This document shows, piece after piece, positions 54,801 through 64,000 of a stretch of 64,000 bases of DNA (its first letter is position 1; every line of letters begins with the position of its first letter). This DNA is from Adiantum capillus-veneris. Its lineage: Eukaryota; Streptophyta; Polypodiopsida; Polypodiales; Pteridaceae. The notes beneath the pieces are model-generated. The model saw only the letters and a program-made list of their open reading frames with translations. It was not told the origin of the DNA and searched no databases. The DNA lies in assembly GCA_014529385.2 (NCBI GenBank), contig CM043953.1:78422872-78486871 (forward strand). Direction: 5' to 3'. A program made the translations under genes and the position numbers.

Positions 54801-57149
54801 ATGACACGCTATACCTTTGATGATATCCCAATCTTCTTCAGAAATCTAGAAGAAGATGTTGATGATTTTCTTGCTGATTTTAGAATGGTTTGTCGTATCC
54901 TTGGTAAAAGGGATGACATTGAAAAAGGGGATTTTCTATTGCTATGCCTTAGAGGCAACGCTGAGCAATGGTTTTGGAGTATGTCTTCTCAGATTGAAGA
55001 TGGGTATACCCAAATTTCCAAAGCTTTGAAGACTAGATTCTCTAAATTTCCAACAATAGAGAAAGCATGGGCTTCATTAGGGAGACTTCAACAACATGGT
55101 GAAGACTACTATGCTTATGAGGATATTTTTTCTCGTCAATGGGGAGGATATGGGTTTAGTTCTACATTTCTAGATTATGTAAAAATGGAGCAATTTATTT
55201 CGGGTTTGTCTCCTTTCCTAAAGACTAAGGTTACTTGTAGTGGACCCTCTACCTTTGAAGAAGCGGTCACTATTGCCCGAAGGAAGTTTCATAAGTACTT
55301 CTACATCAAAAATGGTTTCCATCATGCTGGAAGAACCAACCATCATGAAAGTGTTTCTATCAAGGAGTCATCTCCTTTGCCATACTTGTCTCCTTCTACT
55401 CCGACAAATGTTGAAGAAGTTACTTGCATGCCAACTGATTATTCAAGTGCTAAAGTGTGTGGCCAAGATTCAAATGTGGAATCTCTTTCTTCTACCTTTA
55501 TCACAAGCATGCAAAAATCGACACAAGATATCTCAAATGGCATTGATGATTCAATAATGGATGCATCCAACCTTTTGGTGGAGGATCAATTTCTAGTCCA
55601 AGCAGACAAAGCTTTTGTGCAACATGACTCTATGGAGAATGAAGACCTTGAAGGTAACCTTGATCTTATGGAATGTTGTGAGAGTGTATCTTGTCTAAAA
55701 GAAGAGAGTGAAGAAGAAGATGAAATCATAGGTGGGGAGATCATAGACCACATTGATCATAAAGAGATGATTGTGTACATGGAATGCCAACTCCAAAACA
55801 AAGTAGAAGAGTGTGAGTTGAATCCATGTGAGGATAATCTTCAAGAAGTGTTTGAGGATGTTGAAAAGCATTGGTATGACCCATGTATGTTAAGCATGGA
55901 GGAACCTATCATGCAAGAAGCCAAAGTTTTCACAAAATCAGACAGTAATCCATCAACCTTTGAGGTGGTACAATGTGAGGAGTTACAACCTTTCCAAAGG
56001 GGGGGCTTAGAAGGGGATGAAGAACATGAGAGAGTAGTAAAAAATAAAATCATAAAAGGAAACTGTCAGAAGGGTATCATTCTCTCCAATGGTGTTTTAG
56101 TGGGTGGCTCTCCATTCATGGGACAATCTCTTAGCAAGAAAATCCAAGCTTTTGAAGCCCCAATCATCTTCACATTGGGTTTCACCTCTTCAAAGTCAAA
56201 TTCTCCTCTCTTCACATATACCTTTCATCGGGGGCACCATACCTTCTTAAGTGGAAGAGGACATGAATACTTGGTGATGAACGGATGTTTCCAAACCTTC
56301 TTCATTTGGTTCTTTGGTGTATGGAGGTCGCACATTGTGATGCTTCTGGTCTTCATCATAGATGAAAAACTTGTTGATTGCTACATATTGATATTTCATC
56401 AATCAGTACCAAAATCTATTCTCTTCCAATGTGTTGGAAGCAATAGAAACCTTCGTCTATTATCTAATTATATAGTAAACTATTTGCAATATATTCCAAT
56501 AGCAGTTGGAAGCATGGATCAAGCTTTCCTAAATCATGAAGGTCATAGAATTTTTGACTTGATGAGTCTACCCAGGTTGAATGAATTTTATGAGCTACAG
56601 TTCAGGAATTTGCTCATACAAGCTCTTGAAGATCGTAGCAGATATATCAACTTTACACAAGAGGAAGAGCAACCAATCTTTTATATCACATTCATAGGGA
56701 TAGATGCAATGATGGACAACAATAGAATCTACAACTTTCTTCAACCAAAATCAGTAAGTGATTCCATACCATACGTCTTTCTTTGGAAAAGATATTTCAA
56801 GATCTTTGATCCTGGGGGATGCTTATGGAAACTTTCTCAATGGAGGAGGTTTATTCAGTCACTTCATTACATCCTGCTATTGGCTCTGAGAACCTTTCAT
56901 ATCACACAAGGTTTCTTAATCATACAACAAAGATTCTTCAAAAATGAGAGCAGACAAAGACAGACGTTACACAATCTACATGTTGTATGGTCGGATAAAT
57001 GGTACATGAATGTACCATTATCTAAGGGGGGGGCTAATGATAGCCATTTTTCTGCTTTCCATAATTTCCATAGTAAGCTACCTCACCCTATCAAATCACT
57101 CAAACATTTTGGTTATCCCTACCATTTCACTGTACATAGGCGTGTGTGA
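54801..57149 (+). CDS. Gag-like protein of element E, 782 aa, open
   Basis: One unbroken frame. Residues about 15-160 match the retrotransposon gag fold: DVDDFLADFRMVCRILGKRD, then LLCLRGNAEQWFWSM, KTRFSKFPT and MEQFISGLSPFLKTKV. Residues about 190-430 are acidic and low in order. Residues about 439-745 are aromatic and isoleucine-rich (FIWFFGVWRSHIVMLLVFII) and unlike anything I recognise. No zinc knuckle and no protease motif are visible. The stop lies 111 bp inside the 3' LTR, so the last 37 residues are LTR-encoded. The start is the first Met after the primer site in this frame. The open frame suggests selection or youth. Partner enzymes must come from another element. Confidence 0.75.
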   Translation: MTRYTFDDIPIFFRNLEEDVDDFLADFRMVCRILGKRDDIEKGDFLLLCLRGNAEQWFWSMSSQIEDGYTQISKALKTRFSKFPTIEKAWASLGRLQQHGEDYYAYEDIFSRQWGGYGFSSTFLDYVKMEQFISGLSPFLKTKVTCSGPSTFEEAVTIARRKFHKYFYIKNGFHHAGRTNHHESVSIKESSPLPYLSPSTPTNVEEVTCMPTDYSSAKVCGQDSNVESLSSTFITSMQKSTQDISNGIDDSIMDASNLLVEDQFLVQADKAFVQHDSMENEDLEGNLDLMECCESVSCLKEESEEEDEIIGGEIIDHIDHKEMIVYMECQLQNKVEECELNPCEDNLQEVFEDVEKHWYDPCMLSMEEPIMQEAKVFTKSDSNPSTFEVVQCEELQPFQRGGLEGDEEHERVVKNKIIKGNCQKGIILSNGVLVGGSPFMGQSLSKKIQAFEAPIIFTLGFTSSKSNSPLFTYTFHRGHHTFLSGRGHEYLVMNGCFQTFFIWFFGVWRSHIVMLLVFIIDEKLVDCYILIFHQSVPKSILFQCVGSNRNLRLLSNYIVNYLQYIPIAVGSMDQAFLNHEGHRIFDLMSLPRLNEFYELQFRNLLIQALEDRSRYINFTQEEEQPIFYITFIGIDAMMDNNRIYNFLQPKSVSDSIPYVFLWKRYFKIFDPGGCLWKLSQWRRFIQSLHYILLLALRTFHITQGFLIIQQRFFKNESRQRQTLHNLHVVWSDKWYMNVPLSKGGANDSHFSAFHNFHSKLPHPIKSLKHFGYPYHFTVHRRV
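57023..57037 (+). other. Polypurine tract of element E
   Basis: TAAGGGGGGGGCTAA directly before the 3' LTR; part of the open frame. Confidence 0.8.
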
Positions 57150-59611
57150 GTTAGGGGACTTTTCCCATATCTTCCTAAAAATCCTCAATTAGCTAGTCAC
57201 TGGGTTAGTTGAGCCAAAATAAAGATAAAAAATATAAGTATATTATGGCCCATTTGTGTGTAAATATTTTATTGTATTGATTTTTTATAATTATTTTGGT
57301 ATTTATTTAAATATTTATACTTAGGTGTGTGTTATTTATGCTATGTACATTGACTCATCATTACCATATTTTTTCTTACCATTTTGCATAATCTTTATTC
57401 CATATAAAAATAATTTCATGCAAGATTCTCTTATTTTTGGTGTAACTCCATCCCAACAAAAATCCAAAAAAACTAGTATTATTTATGTGTATATTTTTTC
57501 ACTATTGTGATTTTTTCCTTCCTACATCTATTCTCTTTTACTCTCATAAATTAGAACACCAAAAATATTCATCTTTTTATGGTAGACTTATAATGAGAGA
57601 GATTTATTTTGATCCCTTTATATTTTTTTCACCTATATTATTTATATTTGACATGTATATATTTTTTTAGACCCCTCAATATTTGATTTTCTTAGTTATA
57701 CTATTCACTTATATCATGATCTCAACAATATCTTCAATTATAGATCTACCAAATAAGGTCAAGGGTATGTGGCATGCATGCATGCACCATGGGGAGCTCA
57801 CTCTTGGAGGTATTCAAAAGAATCATCCAAAGAAGGACTTCACAAGGACCTTGTGCAGTGGAAAAAACAGTCGGTTTTGCTGAATTTTTAAAGATCACAT
57901 GCTCCCCAAATTTGAAAAGGTGAAACAAACAAAATTTGTATCTCGTGAGCTGAACTTTCACCTCAAATTTTTTTATATTTTTTTGAGCTACGAGCTGTGA
58001 GCTATGATTTTATTGGTGGACCCCAGTTTGCCCATGCTATGCAACCACACTCCCTCTTCCACTTTATCATTTTCCTCTTTCACACACACTCCTCCCTCTC
58101 CTTCCCACTCCCAAACCTGCAACTCCTATGCCCTAATTCACCCTCTTCACCATTGCCACATCTCTCACACCTCCATAGCGTTCATCCTCCATTTCTACAC
58201 CCTATGTGTCCCCCTTTCTCTCTACATATATGTCCATATTACCATACTCTCTTTAGCTTTGTAAAGAACTTCAAAAAATCAGCAAAAATCCAAGGATAAC
58301 CTCTACAAATAAAGGCTTTTATCATGAATTTTCCAAGGTTTGAAGATAACATAGCTTCATCGACACGCGCTACTTCACCATGCTGACTGCTTCTTCTTCT
58401 GGTGCTGTAAAGAGGTGAATGTCAACTTTCCCAAGGCTTCAACCTCTCTTTACAAGCTCATCCCTTCTCTAACTTTTCTCATCATATATCTCACCATTTG
58501 GTGAATGATTTTGTAAATATTTTTTAGTGATAATTACTAACTACTAACCACTAACCTTATTATAAAATGCACCCTCTACTAGAGTAGGCACTCCCAAATT
58601 ATTCACTCAATCCTCTCTCCTATCATCCTCAATAATTCTCTTCCCTTGAGCCCACATCCATGTGACTCAAAAGACAAGAGAGACCTACCCTCATTAAAAA
58701 AAAAAAATGCATAATCTTTTATTCCTTCAAATAAACTTGATTAGGCCTAATCCTAATCGGGGCTTCTAAAACCTATAAATAGAGCCCTTCTCTCCCTTGT
58801 AAATCATCACATGATCACACTACACCACACCATTCTCAACACATAACACACCACTCTTCAAGACTAGTTCTGTAGAGTGTGTGCATCGTGAGTGCTCTAT
58901 TCCATCATTACACATAGGTGCATGGAGAAGCTTGAAGTTAGTTATGCTATCTAGAGGAGTGGAGTGTTGCCATACTCTTCACCACACTTGTAGCCTACTC
59001 TTGTCCATAAATAAGATTCATAGTTTTGGGGGCAATTGTATGCTGCAACTACGACTCTTCTCTCCAAATTGACTTGATAAGTTGGCTCATCAGGTGGTTG
59101 AAGGTATATTGTCCTTGAAGTTTGTTGTGCCATTTCATGCTTGGTGGTTTGAGGGCTTGTTGAATTATTTGCCTAAAAGGTAAATTGTAAGAGGGTGCTC
59201 GGTGAGAGGGCTCCCGTGACCCTAAGACAATTTGTGTATTGGCAACAAGGTCAAGTTTTGTGTTGTCTCGCGATTTCTCATCAAGATTTGTGTGCATCTA
59301 GCCTTTAAGGCTAAGACTGAGTTGCTCAAGTTGATTTGTACGCTTTACCTCTCTCTGGCGTGGTGAATGTTTGTGTTTGGTGTGTGTGGCTATCTTGCGT
59401 TCCCCTCTCTTTGTGCGTTTGAGTACAAGGAGATATCACGTGCGTCCTAGTTCGCATCTACAACTAGGTGGTGCCCCTTTTCTTGTTTGGTTTCTGGATG
59501 TGGGTTGTTGTTGTCTCTGATTTTGCTTGCCCGAGCCCCAATTGAGCAGCACGGGAGCCTCGAAGGGTGTTTAGAGGCCGCTCTTCTTGTTGCCCGCCCC
59601 GAACCGCCTCA
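57038..59611 (+). repeat. 3' LTR of element E
   Basis: 2574 bp, close copy of 51925-54487, including the TATA box at 58774. Confidence 0.93.
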
Positions 59612-60412
59612 ATATCAAATTTGACACTTTGTAGTCTTCAAGCTGTTTCCTGTTGTTTGAGAGCTTGCCTTGACTATTTTCTTGAAACCATCTAGGTACA
59701 TTGTGTATAGACCTTGTCTATAAAGTGCCGTGGAGTCAAAATCCAATTCTGGCATGTGTCCAAAACCTAGATTATTTACTTAGGACCCCCTCGACCCCTG
59801 CCAAATGGTCATCTAATGATATGGAAGTGTTCTACTATCTAGGGGCATGCTCATTTTTGTGTCTTAGGAATCCGTACATAGCTGGGATTCTAGGGTTTTT
59901 TCCTGGGCCCTAGACCTGGTACCGGGCTGTATAGAAACGTTCTTTGATGAGTTTAGAAATTACTTCTCATGTCTCGTGTCTCGTGTTAGACGGACGACTG
60001 TAGACTCTGAAAATCGCACGCAAAGAAGGTAGAGAGCTCTCTTCTCCAAGAGTGACTAGTGGAAATGAGGTGACTTTGGGATATCTATACTCGGACTTCC
60101 CAAAATAAATTTCCCTAGATTCCCCTGTTAGTCCTACTAAGCCATGAAATCTACGTTAGACTCAAAAATGTCTTCATACGGACTTCGTTAGCTCATTCTA
60201 CGAGAATTTGCAGAAACAGGCCTTTTAGGCTTCCCACTTTCGTCTGTCGTTTTGATTGAATTTTTTGTGCCTGTTCGTCTTGTTCTTGTGATCATCAACA
60301 TATCTTTAGTTTCTCCATCAAAGCTCATTTTCTATTTAGTATTAACTTTTGAACAGTTTATTAAAAAATCAAAGAAAATAATAAAATGCACTAAAAAAGA
60401 AAATTGAAAAAT
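59612..60412 (-). other. Leader of copy 2, part 2, no gene
   Basis: It probably continues the leader interrupted by element E. A half palindrome GATTATTTAC occurs at 59770-59779. With element E removed it lies about 430 bp from the unit at 51637. No coding frame. Confidence 0.45.
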
Positions 60413-61159
60413 CAAGCTACACTCAAATGACCTAAGTCATCAAAATCTAGTCACTAATCGGCACCAAAACATGATCGTTACAGCATCAAATGACAATCAA
60501 ATGTTACCAAACTTATAGGACAAGTATATAAGACCTAAGCACACATGCTTATAGTTTCAAACATCACTTTTGATAAGTGTAAAAAACGCGATTATTAACA
60601 ACAATGAGTTTTTGACCTAGTCGTTTTTGATCCACGATACATCTAAATGCTTAGCAATGATGCTCCAATACCCCGCCTATGATTACTTTGTGATTTCCTA
60701 GCTTAAATTTGTACTTATGATGAAATTAGGCTACAGGTTGGCGATGCAAAAGCTACAATTTACCATGATATGTTTAGGTCAATGCGTAGAGCTCTTACCT
60801 GTGGTTGCAACGCAACAGATGACACTCAAATGTGACAATCGATAAGAGAGTAGGAAGCATGAGAAGGAGAGAAGTGAGCATCGTTAGCTCACGCTGTGTA
60901 TTTCTTATCCAAAACTTAACAATAACTTACAAAAATTGGCTTTTATACCTTAGCCAAGGTTTATTTGATAAAAAACTAATAATATGGGAGTACTAGCTAG
61001 GGATAAATTGATACAATTTGAAAGCTTATAGCCCCGGCTCATCGATTACAATATCCACTTGGAAAATAGAAGTTACAATATTCCCAATTTATCAAAAGAA
61101 TAGGTGTTTTTACAATAAAGATCTTGAAAAATGCTACATGGGTTAGCTTGCTACTAACA
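60413..61159 (-). mobile_element. LTR (TGTTAGC family), right copy
   Basis: Homologous to 41629-42361, with about 30 extra bases near 60830-60855. The right end GCTACTAACA lies beside the polypurine tract of copy 3. It may serve as 5' LTR of copy 2 and 3' LTR of copy 3 at the same time. No primer site is visible on its left side. Confidence 0.65.
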
Positions 61160-61173
61160 TGTTCCCCCTCCTC
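61160..61173 (-). other. Polypurine tract of copy 3
   Basis: The minus strand reads GAGGAGGGGGAACA before TGTTAGTAGC. Confidence 0.7.
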
Positions 61174-64000
61174 GACTTTGTCGTCCCTTGACACAGTTTC
61201 ATGGATTGAAATAGTCTTTGGACTGATGACTGGTGAGGTGGTATTTAAGTGCTTGTAGTGATTTGTAATATCTGATGCGTCGTTCTTTCTTAGGAACTTG
61301 CAGAAACTGAATAGTGACTTTATTTTTAAGTTCTATGGCAGAATAGCCAACAAACCTTGTTGTCAGATGATAATCACTGGCTTGAATATCTTTGTGCACC
61401 ATGTGAAGAATCTTGTGTAAAAATCCTCTTCAATTGCCAACATATTGCTTGATGGAAAAAACATACATCTGGCATAGAAGCCGTAGAGGACTTCTTCCCA
61501 CTCAAATTGTAGCACAAGCCTTTGTTACCTTCTAAGAAAGACATCTAGGGGGCTCCTGCTTGCTGAGGCTCATAAAAAACTTGAATGCATGTGAACACCA
61601 TTTGAGAGATTTTATATAGCATTGCACATGAGAGATCAAGGAGGCTCTTGAAGAAGCTCTAGAGGTGGCAGTCTAGGATAATTGAGCCAAGTTGGTCTCT
61701 TCTTCCTCAATGCTTCATGTGTTGGCCATGTCCTTACCCTTGGTACATGACAGAATGTAGGGTCTTTTTGTATTGCTACAGGTGCTCTTGTAAACAAAAT
61801 GAGATACCTTGACTTTTTATTGAGCCAATTCTTTCTCCATTTGGGGTGGAGAGCATCTGGCCCTTCTTCTTGTATATCCTTGTACAATCTTTCTTTGACT
61901 TGCAGTAGCTTCACCTTTGTTAGAGGGTAGGGAAATGACTATTGATGTCATTAAGGATTGATTTGGTTTGGAGTGAGCTATGTTACATTGACTGACTGAA
62001 GAACTCTCAACTCCCAAGCCATTGCCGCTTTCCATTCATCCTCCACTTCATGGACAATCTCTTCTTTAAGTGCATCTTCGTCAGCTTTGGAGAGCTAGAC
62101 CATTGGCACATGTTCCTCTTTGGTGATTGGTACTTGGAATTCAGAATATCGTGTCGGCCCTTCTGTTGGATGTGTTTTCATATCTGCAAAGGAAACTGAT
62201 GGTATGTTCTAGGTCCTTGTTTCTCTTTTCTAAAGTCTTGTAGACTTCATCTGTCCCCTTGAGTGAAGCTACAACTGGGTTTTCCTTGATTTGCTTTAGG
62301 ACTACCACTTGGTCATTGATTCTTTGTTCTGAGTATTGGAAAGAGGTATTTGCTACATTTAACTGCCCTTGGAGCTTTTGTACTAAATGAGTAGTGCTCA
62401 AAAGTTTTTTGGTTACTTTAGTCATTTGTTGGTCCTTGTTTTTGCATGCATCTGACAGCTTTTTAAGAAGCTCTGTTAAATCCACCATCTCTTTTTGTTT
62501 CCTTTTCTTGAAAATTTGGTGTTTCTCTAATTCATTTTTTAGCTCTTTGATCTGGACTTGAAGATTTTCACTGGTGTTCATTCTATCTTCAAGATCGCCT
62601 TGGAGAGCATCAATTACCTGTTCCAACTCTCGAGCTTTGGCACTACGACTAAGAGTTTCTTTTTGCATCTTTTTTTTCATTATCTGCATTTGATTTGCAT
62701 ATTCATCAACTCAGATGATCACTTCATCCATCATTTTTCATTCTTCAGATTCTACCTGAGGCTACTTAGAAGTTCCAACAGATGCAGCTTGCGGCTCTTT
62801 CGATGGTGCAATGGATTCTGCTTGTGGCTTGATAGATGGTTCAGCTGAATCTTGTTGAGGCTTTCAAGATGCTTCAACTGATTTTTCTTGTTTCTCTTTC
62901 CCTTTTGTTTCCTCAACTTCATTGGATTTGGCAGTGGGTGAAGGAATTGGACTAGGCAAGCATGGTCGTCTTGTTCAATAGTGGGTGAAGTGGGCCTTGT
63001 AGACATCTCTCCTTGTTCATGTTGTGGTTCACTTTGTTGTGCAGCTTCTCCTTGCCTTTGTTGCACAACCGAATCTTCTCTTGCTTTCCTTTGAGCTTCT
63101 AGAGATTCTTGTATCTTCAATGCTTTGGCTTCTGCATACATTCGCTCAAGCAGATCCTTTGGATCTTCTTCAACCTTCTTCTCAGGGTTCTTGGTCCTAG
63201 GACCCTTGATCTCCCTCGGACTCCATGACTCTAGTTTCTCTGTTGCAGCTTGGCAGCTGAGGTTCTTCTTGATGGGCTACCACTGCTTTCTTCTTCATTT
63301 CTTCTATCCTTGCCCTGTTTTCTTTATTGTCAGAGCTTTCACTATTGTGGGCTTTAGGTGAGCTTTCTGTTGATTCTTTATCTAATTTATATATTCTTTT
63401 CTTCTTTGATCAAGTGGTTCGTGGAGAGGGTTGAGTTGAGAATATCCATGTATTCTAATCTTGGGATGGCGGCAAGTTATCTGCCATCCCAATGGCATGG
63501 TATGAGATTTGTGTTAGAACTTCTGGAGCTCCTAGATATGTTATCTTTCCTTCCTTCTTTGTGCTCTTGAGTGTTGTAAGCATGTACTATGCGTGATTAT
63601 TGTTTGACTTGTTGTTGACTTCAACACTTGTGTGAAAGTAGTTGCAACGACATGATTCAGAGTAGTGTACCTTGGCGGTCTCTTTTGAGAGGAAATGGAA
63701 GTGTTGTGATAAAGACGGGAAGGATCCTCCAATTGCTTGAGAATTAGGTCAAAGAAGGTGGCATCAGCTGTATCCTTGATGAATGTACCAATTGTTTTGC
63801 TATCTCTGGCCCTAATTGGCATTCCCTCTATTGGCAGCTTTAATGCCTCAGCCGCTATGTCCTTGTTAATGACCACTTCGACTTTTTGGCCTTGTTGATC
63901 CGTGATCTGAGCTGATCCATCCTCTTTGATTGTGGACAACAATTCATAAGCTCGTTGGAAATCTACTCCATATGGCTCCTAATCATAGAATTCTCAAAGA
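61174..64000 (-). pseudogene. Coiled-coil gag-like ORF, copy 3, cut by window end
   Basis: Frames: 63942-63541 (DGSAQITDQQGQKVEVVINK and QKRPPRYTTLNHVVATT), 63141-62752 (Gln/Glu-rich), 62689-62141 (coiled coil KARELEQVIDALQGDLEDRM), 62035-61817 and 61914-61636 (PKWRKNWLNKK, DPTFCHVPRVRTW), 61402-61199. It has the same order as copies 1 and 2. Part of the coiled coil found in copy 2 (about 48640-48840) is missing here. Stops and shifts are present. The N-terminal part lies beyond the window. Confidence 0.7.
61552..61556. other. Empty target site of copia B in the paralogue
   Basis: GGGGGCTCCTGCTTGCTGAG runs through here without interruption. In copy 2 the same sequence is split at GCTCC by copia B. 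This fixes the copia ends and target to the base. Confidence 0.95.

Larger units (their letters stand above)
51925..59611 (+). mobile_element. Gag-only LTR element E with 2.57-kb LTRs
   Basis: 7687 bp. LTRs lie at 51925-54487 (2563 bp) and 57038-59611 (2574 bp), starting TGATAGCC and ending CACCTCA or CGCCTCA, about 98 percent identical by eye. The primer site lies at 54491 and the purine tract at 57023-57037. The internal part (2550 bp) codes only for a gag-like protein; protease, RT and integrase are absent. It is therefore a large non-autonomous element. A target duplication is not clear (TATAT on the left, ATATC on the right). It sits inside the leader of the copy-2 element. Confidence 0.93.

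Noticed and set aside
1-64000. Host protein genes, tRNA or rRNA genes
   Set aside because: I looked for long non-TE frames and for tRNA-like cloverleaf boxes; every supported frame is transposon-related and no tRNA was convincing. A proper scan with tRNAscan-SE and a gene finder would be decisive.

Overview
This 64 kb window is nuclear DNA of a large, repeat-rich plant genome. The evidence is plant-type Ty1/copia and Ty3/gypsy retrotransposons, a CACTA-type transposase with DUF4218 and DUF4216 domains, initiator-Met-tRNA primer sites and TG...CA long terminal repeats (LTRs) with 5-bp target duplications. I see no host gene, tRNA, rRNA or CRISPR. The clade cannot be fixed from sequence alone; a fern or another large-genome land plant is a guess.

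Layout, left to right. (1) 1-2355: a solo LTR of 'family F' next to a DUF4218 transposase fragment. (2) 2393-32392: a nested complex on the minus strand between two related ~0.92 kb LTRs (2393-3312, 31479-32392). It contains a decayed coiled-coil gag-like ORF (3325-6705), a leader with palindromes (6706-8680), a possible 330-bp LTR (8681-9010), and a decayed Ty3/gypsy gag-pol running from 27294 down to about 9028. That pol has a 1.48-kb internal tandem duplication, a family F solo LTR (11900-13477), a copia element (18925-24051) sitting at the loop of a 211-bp-arm inverted repeat, and a second retropepsin-like domain after the integrase. A short non-autonomous LTR element (27833-30456) is inserted in the 5' leader. 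(3) 32393-33990: a fragment of a third copia copy. (4) 33991-41030: unassigned DNA, then a CACTA transposase pseudogene (minus) split by a truncated family F LTR. (5) 41629-64000: two head-to-tail copies (minus) of the coiled-coil ORF element. One is interrupted by a complete young copia element (42759-47936), the other by nothing in its matching stretch, so it preserves the empty site. A gag-only LTR element (51925-59611) is inserted in the leader between them.

What is alive and what is dead. The copia element at 42759-47936 has LTRs that look identical by eye, a clean target duplication and one unbroken 1428-codon gag-PR-INT-RT-RNase H frame, so it is the only plausible autonomous element here. 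The gag-only element has an open 782-aa frame but no enzymes. Everything else is broken. The most unusual items are the gypsy PR-RT-RH-INT-PR2 order, and the recurrent palindromes (usually 270-290 bp apart, sometimes at wider gaps) that share one layout but not one sequence between element families.
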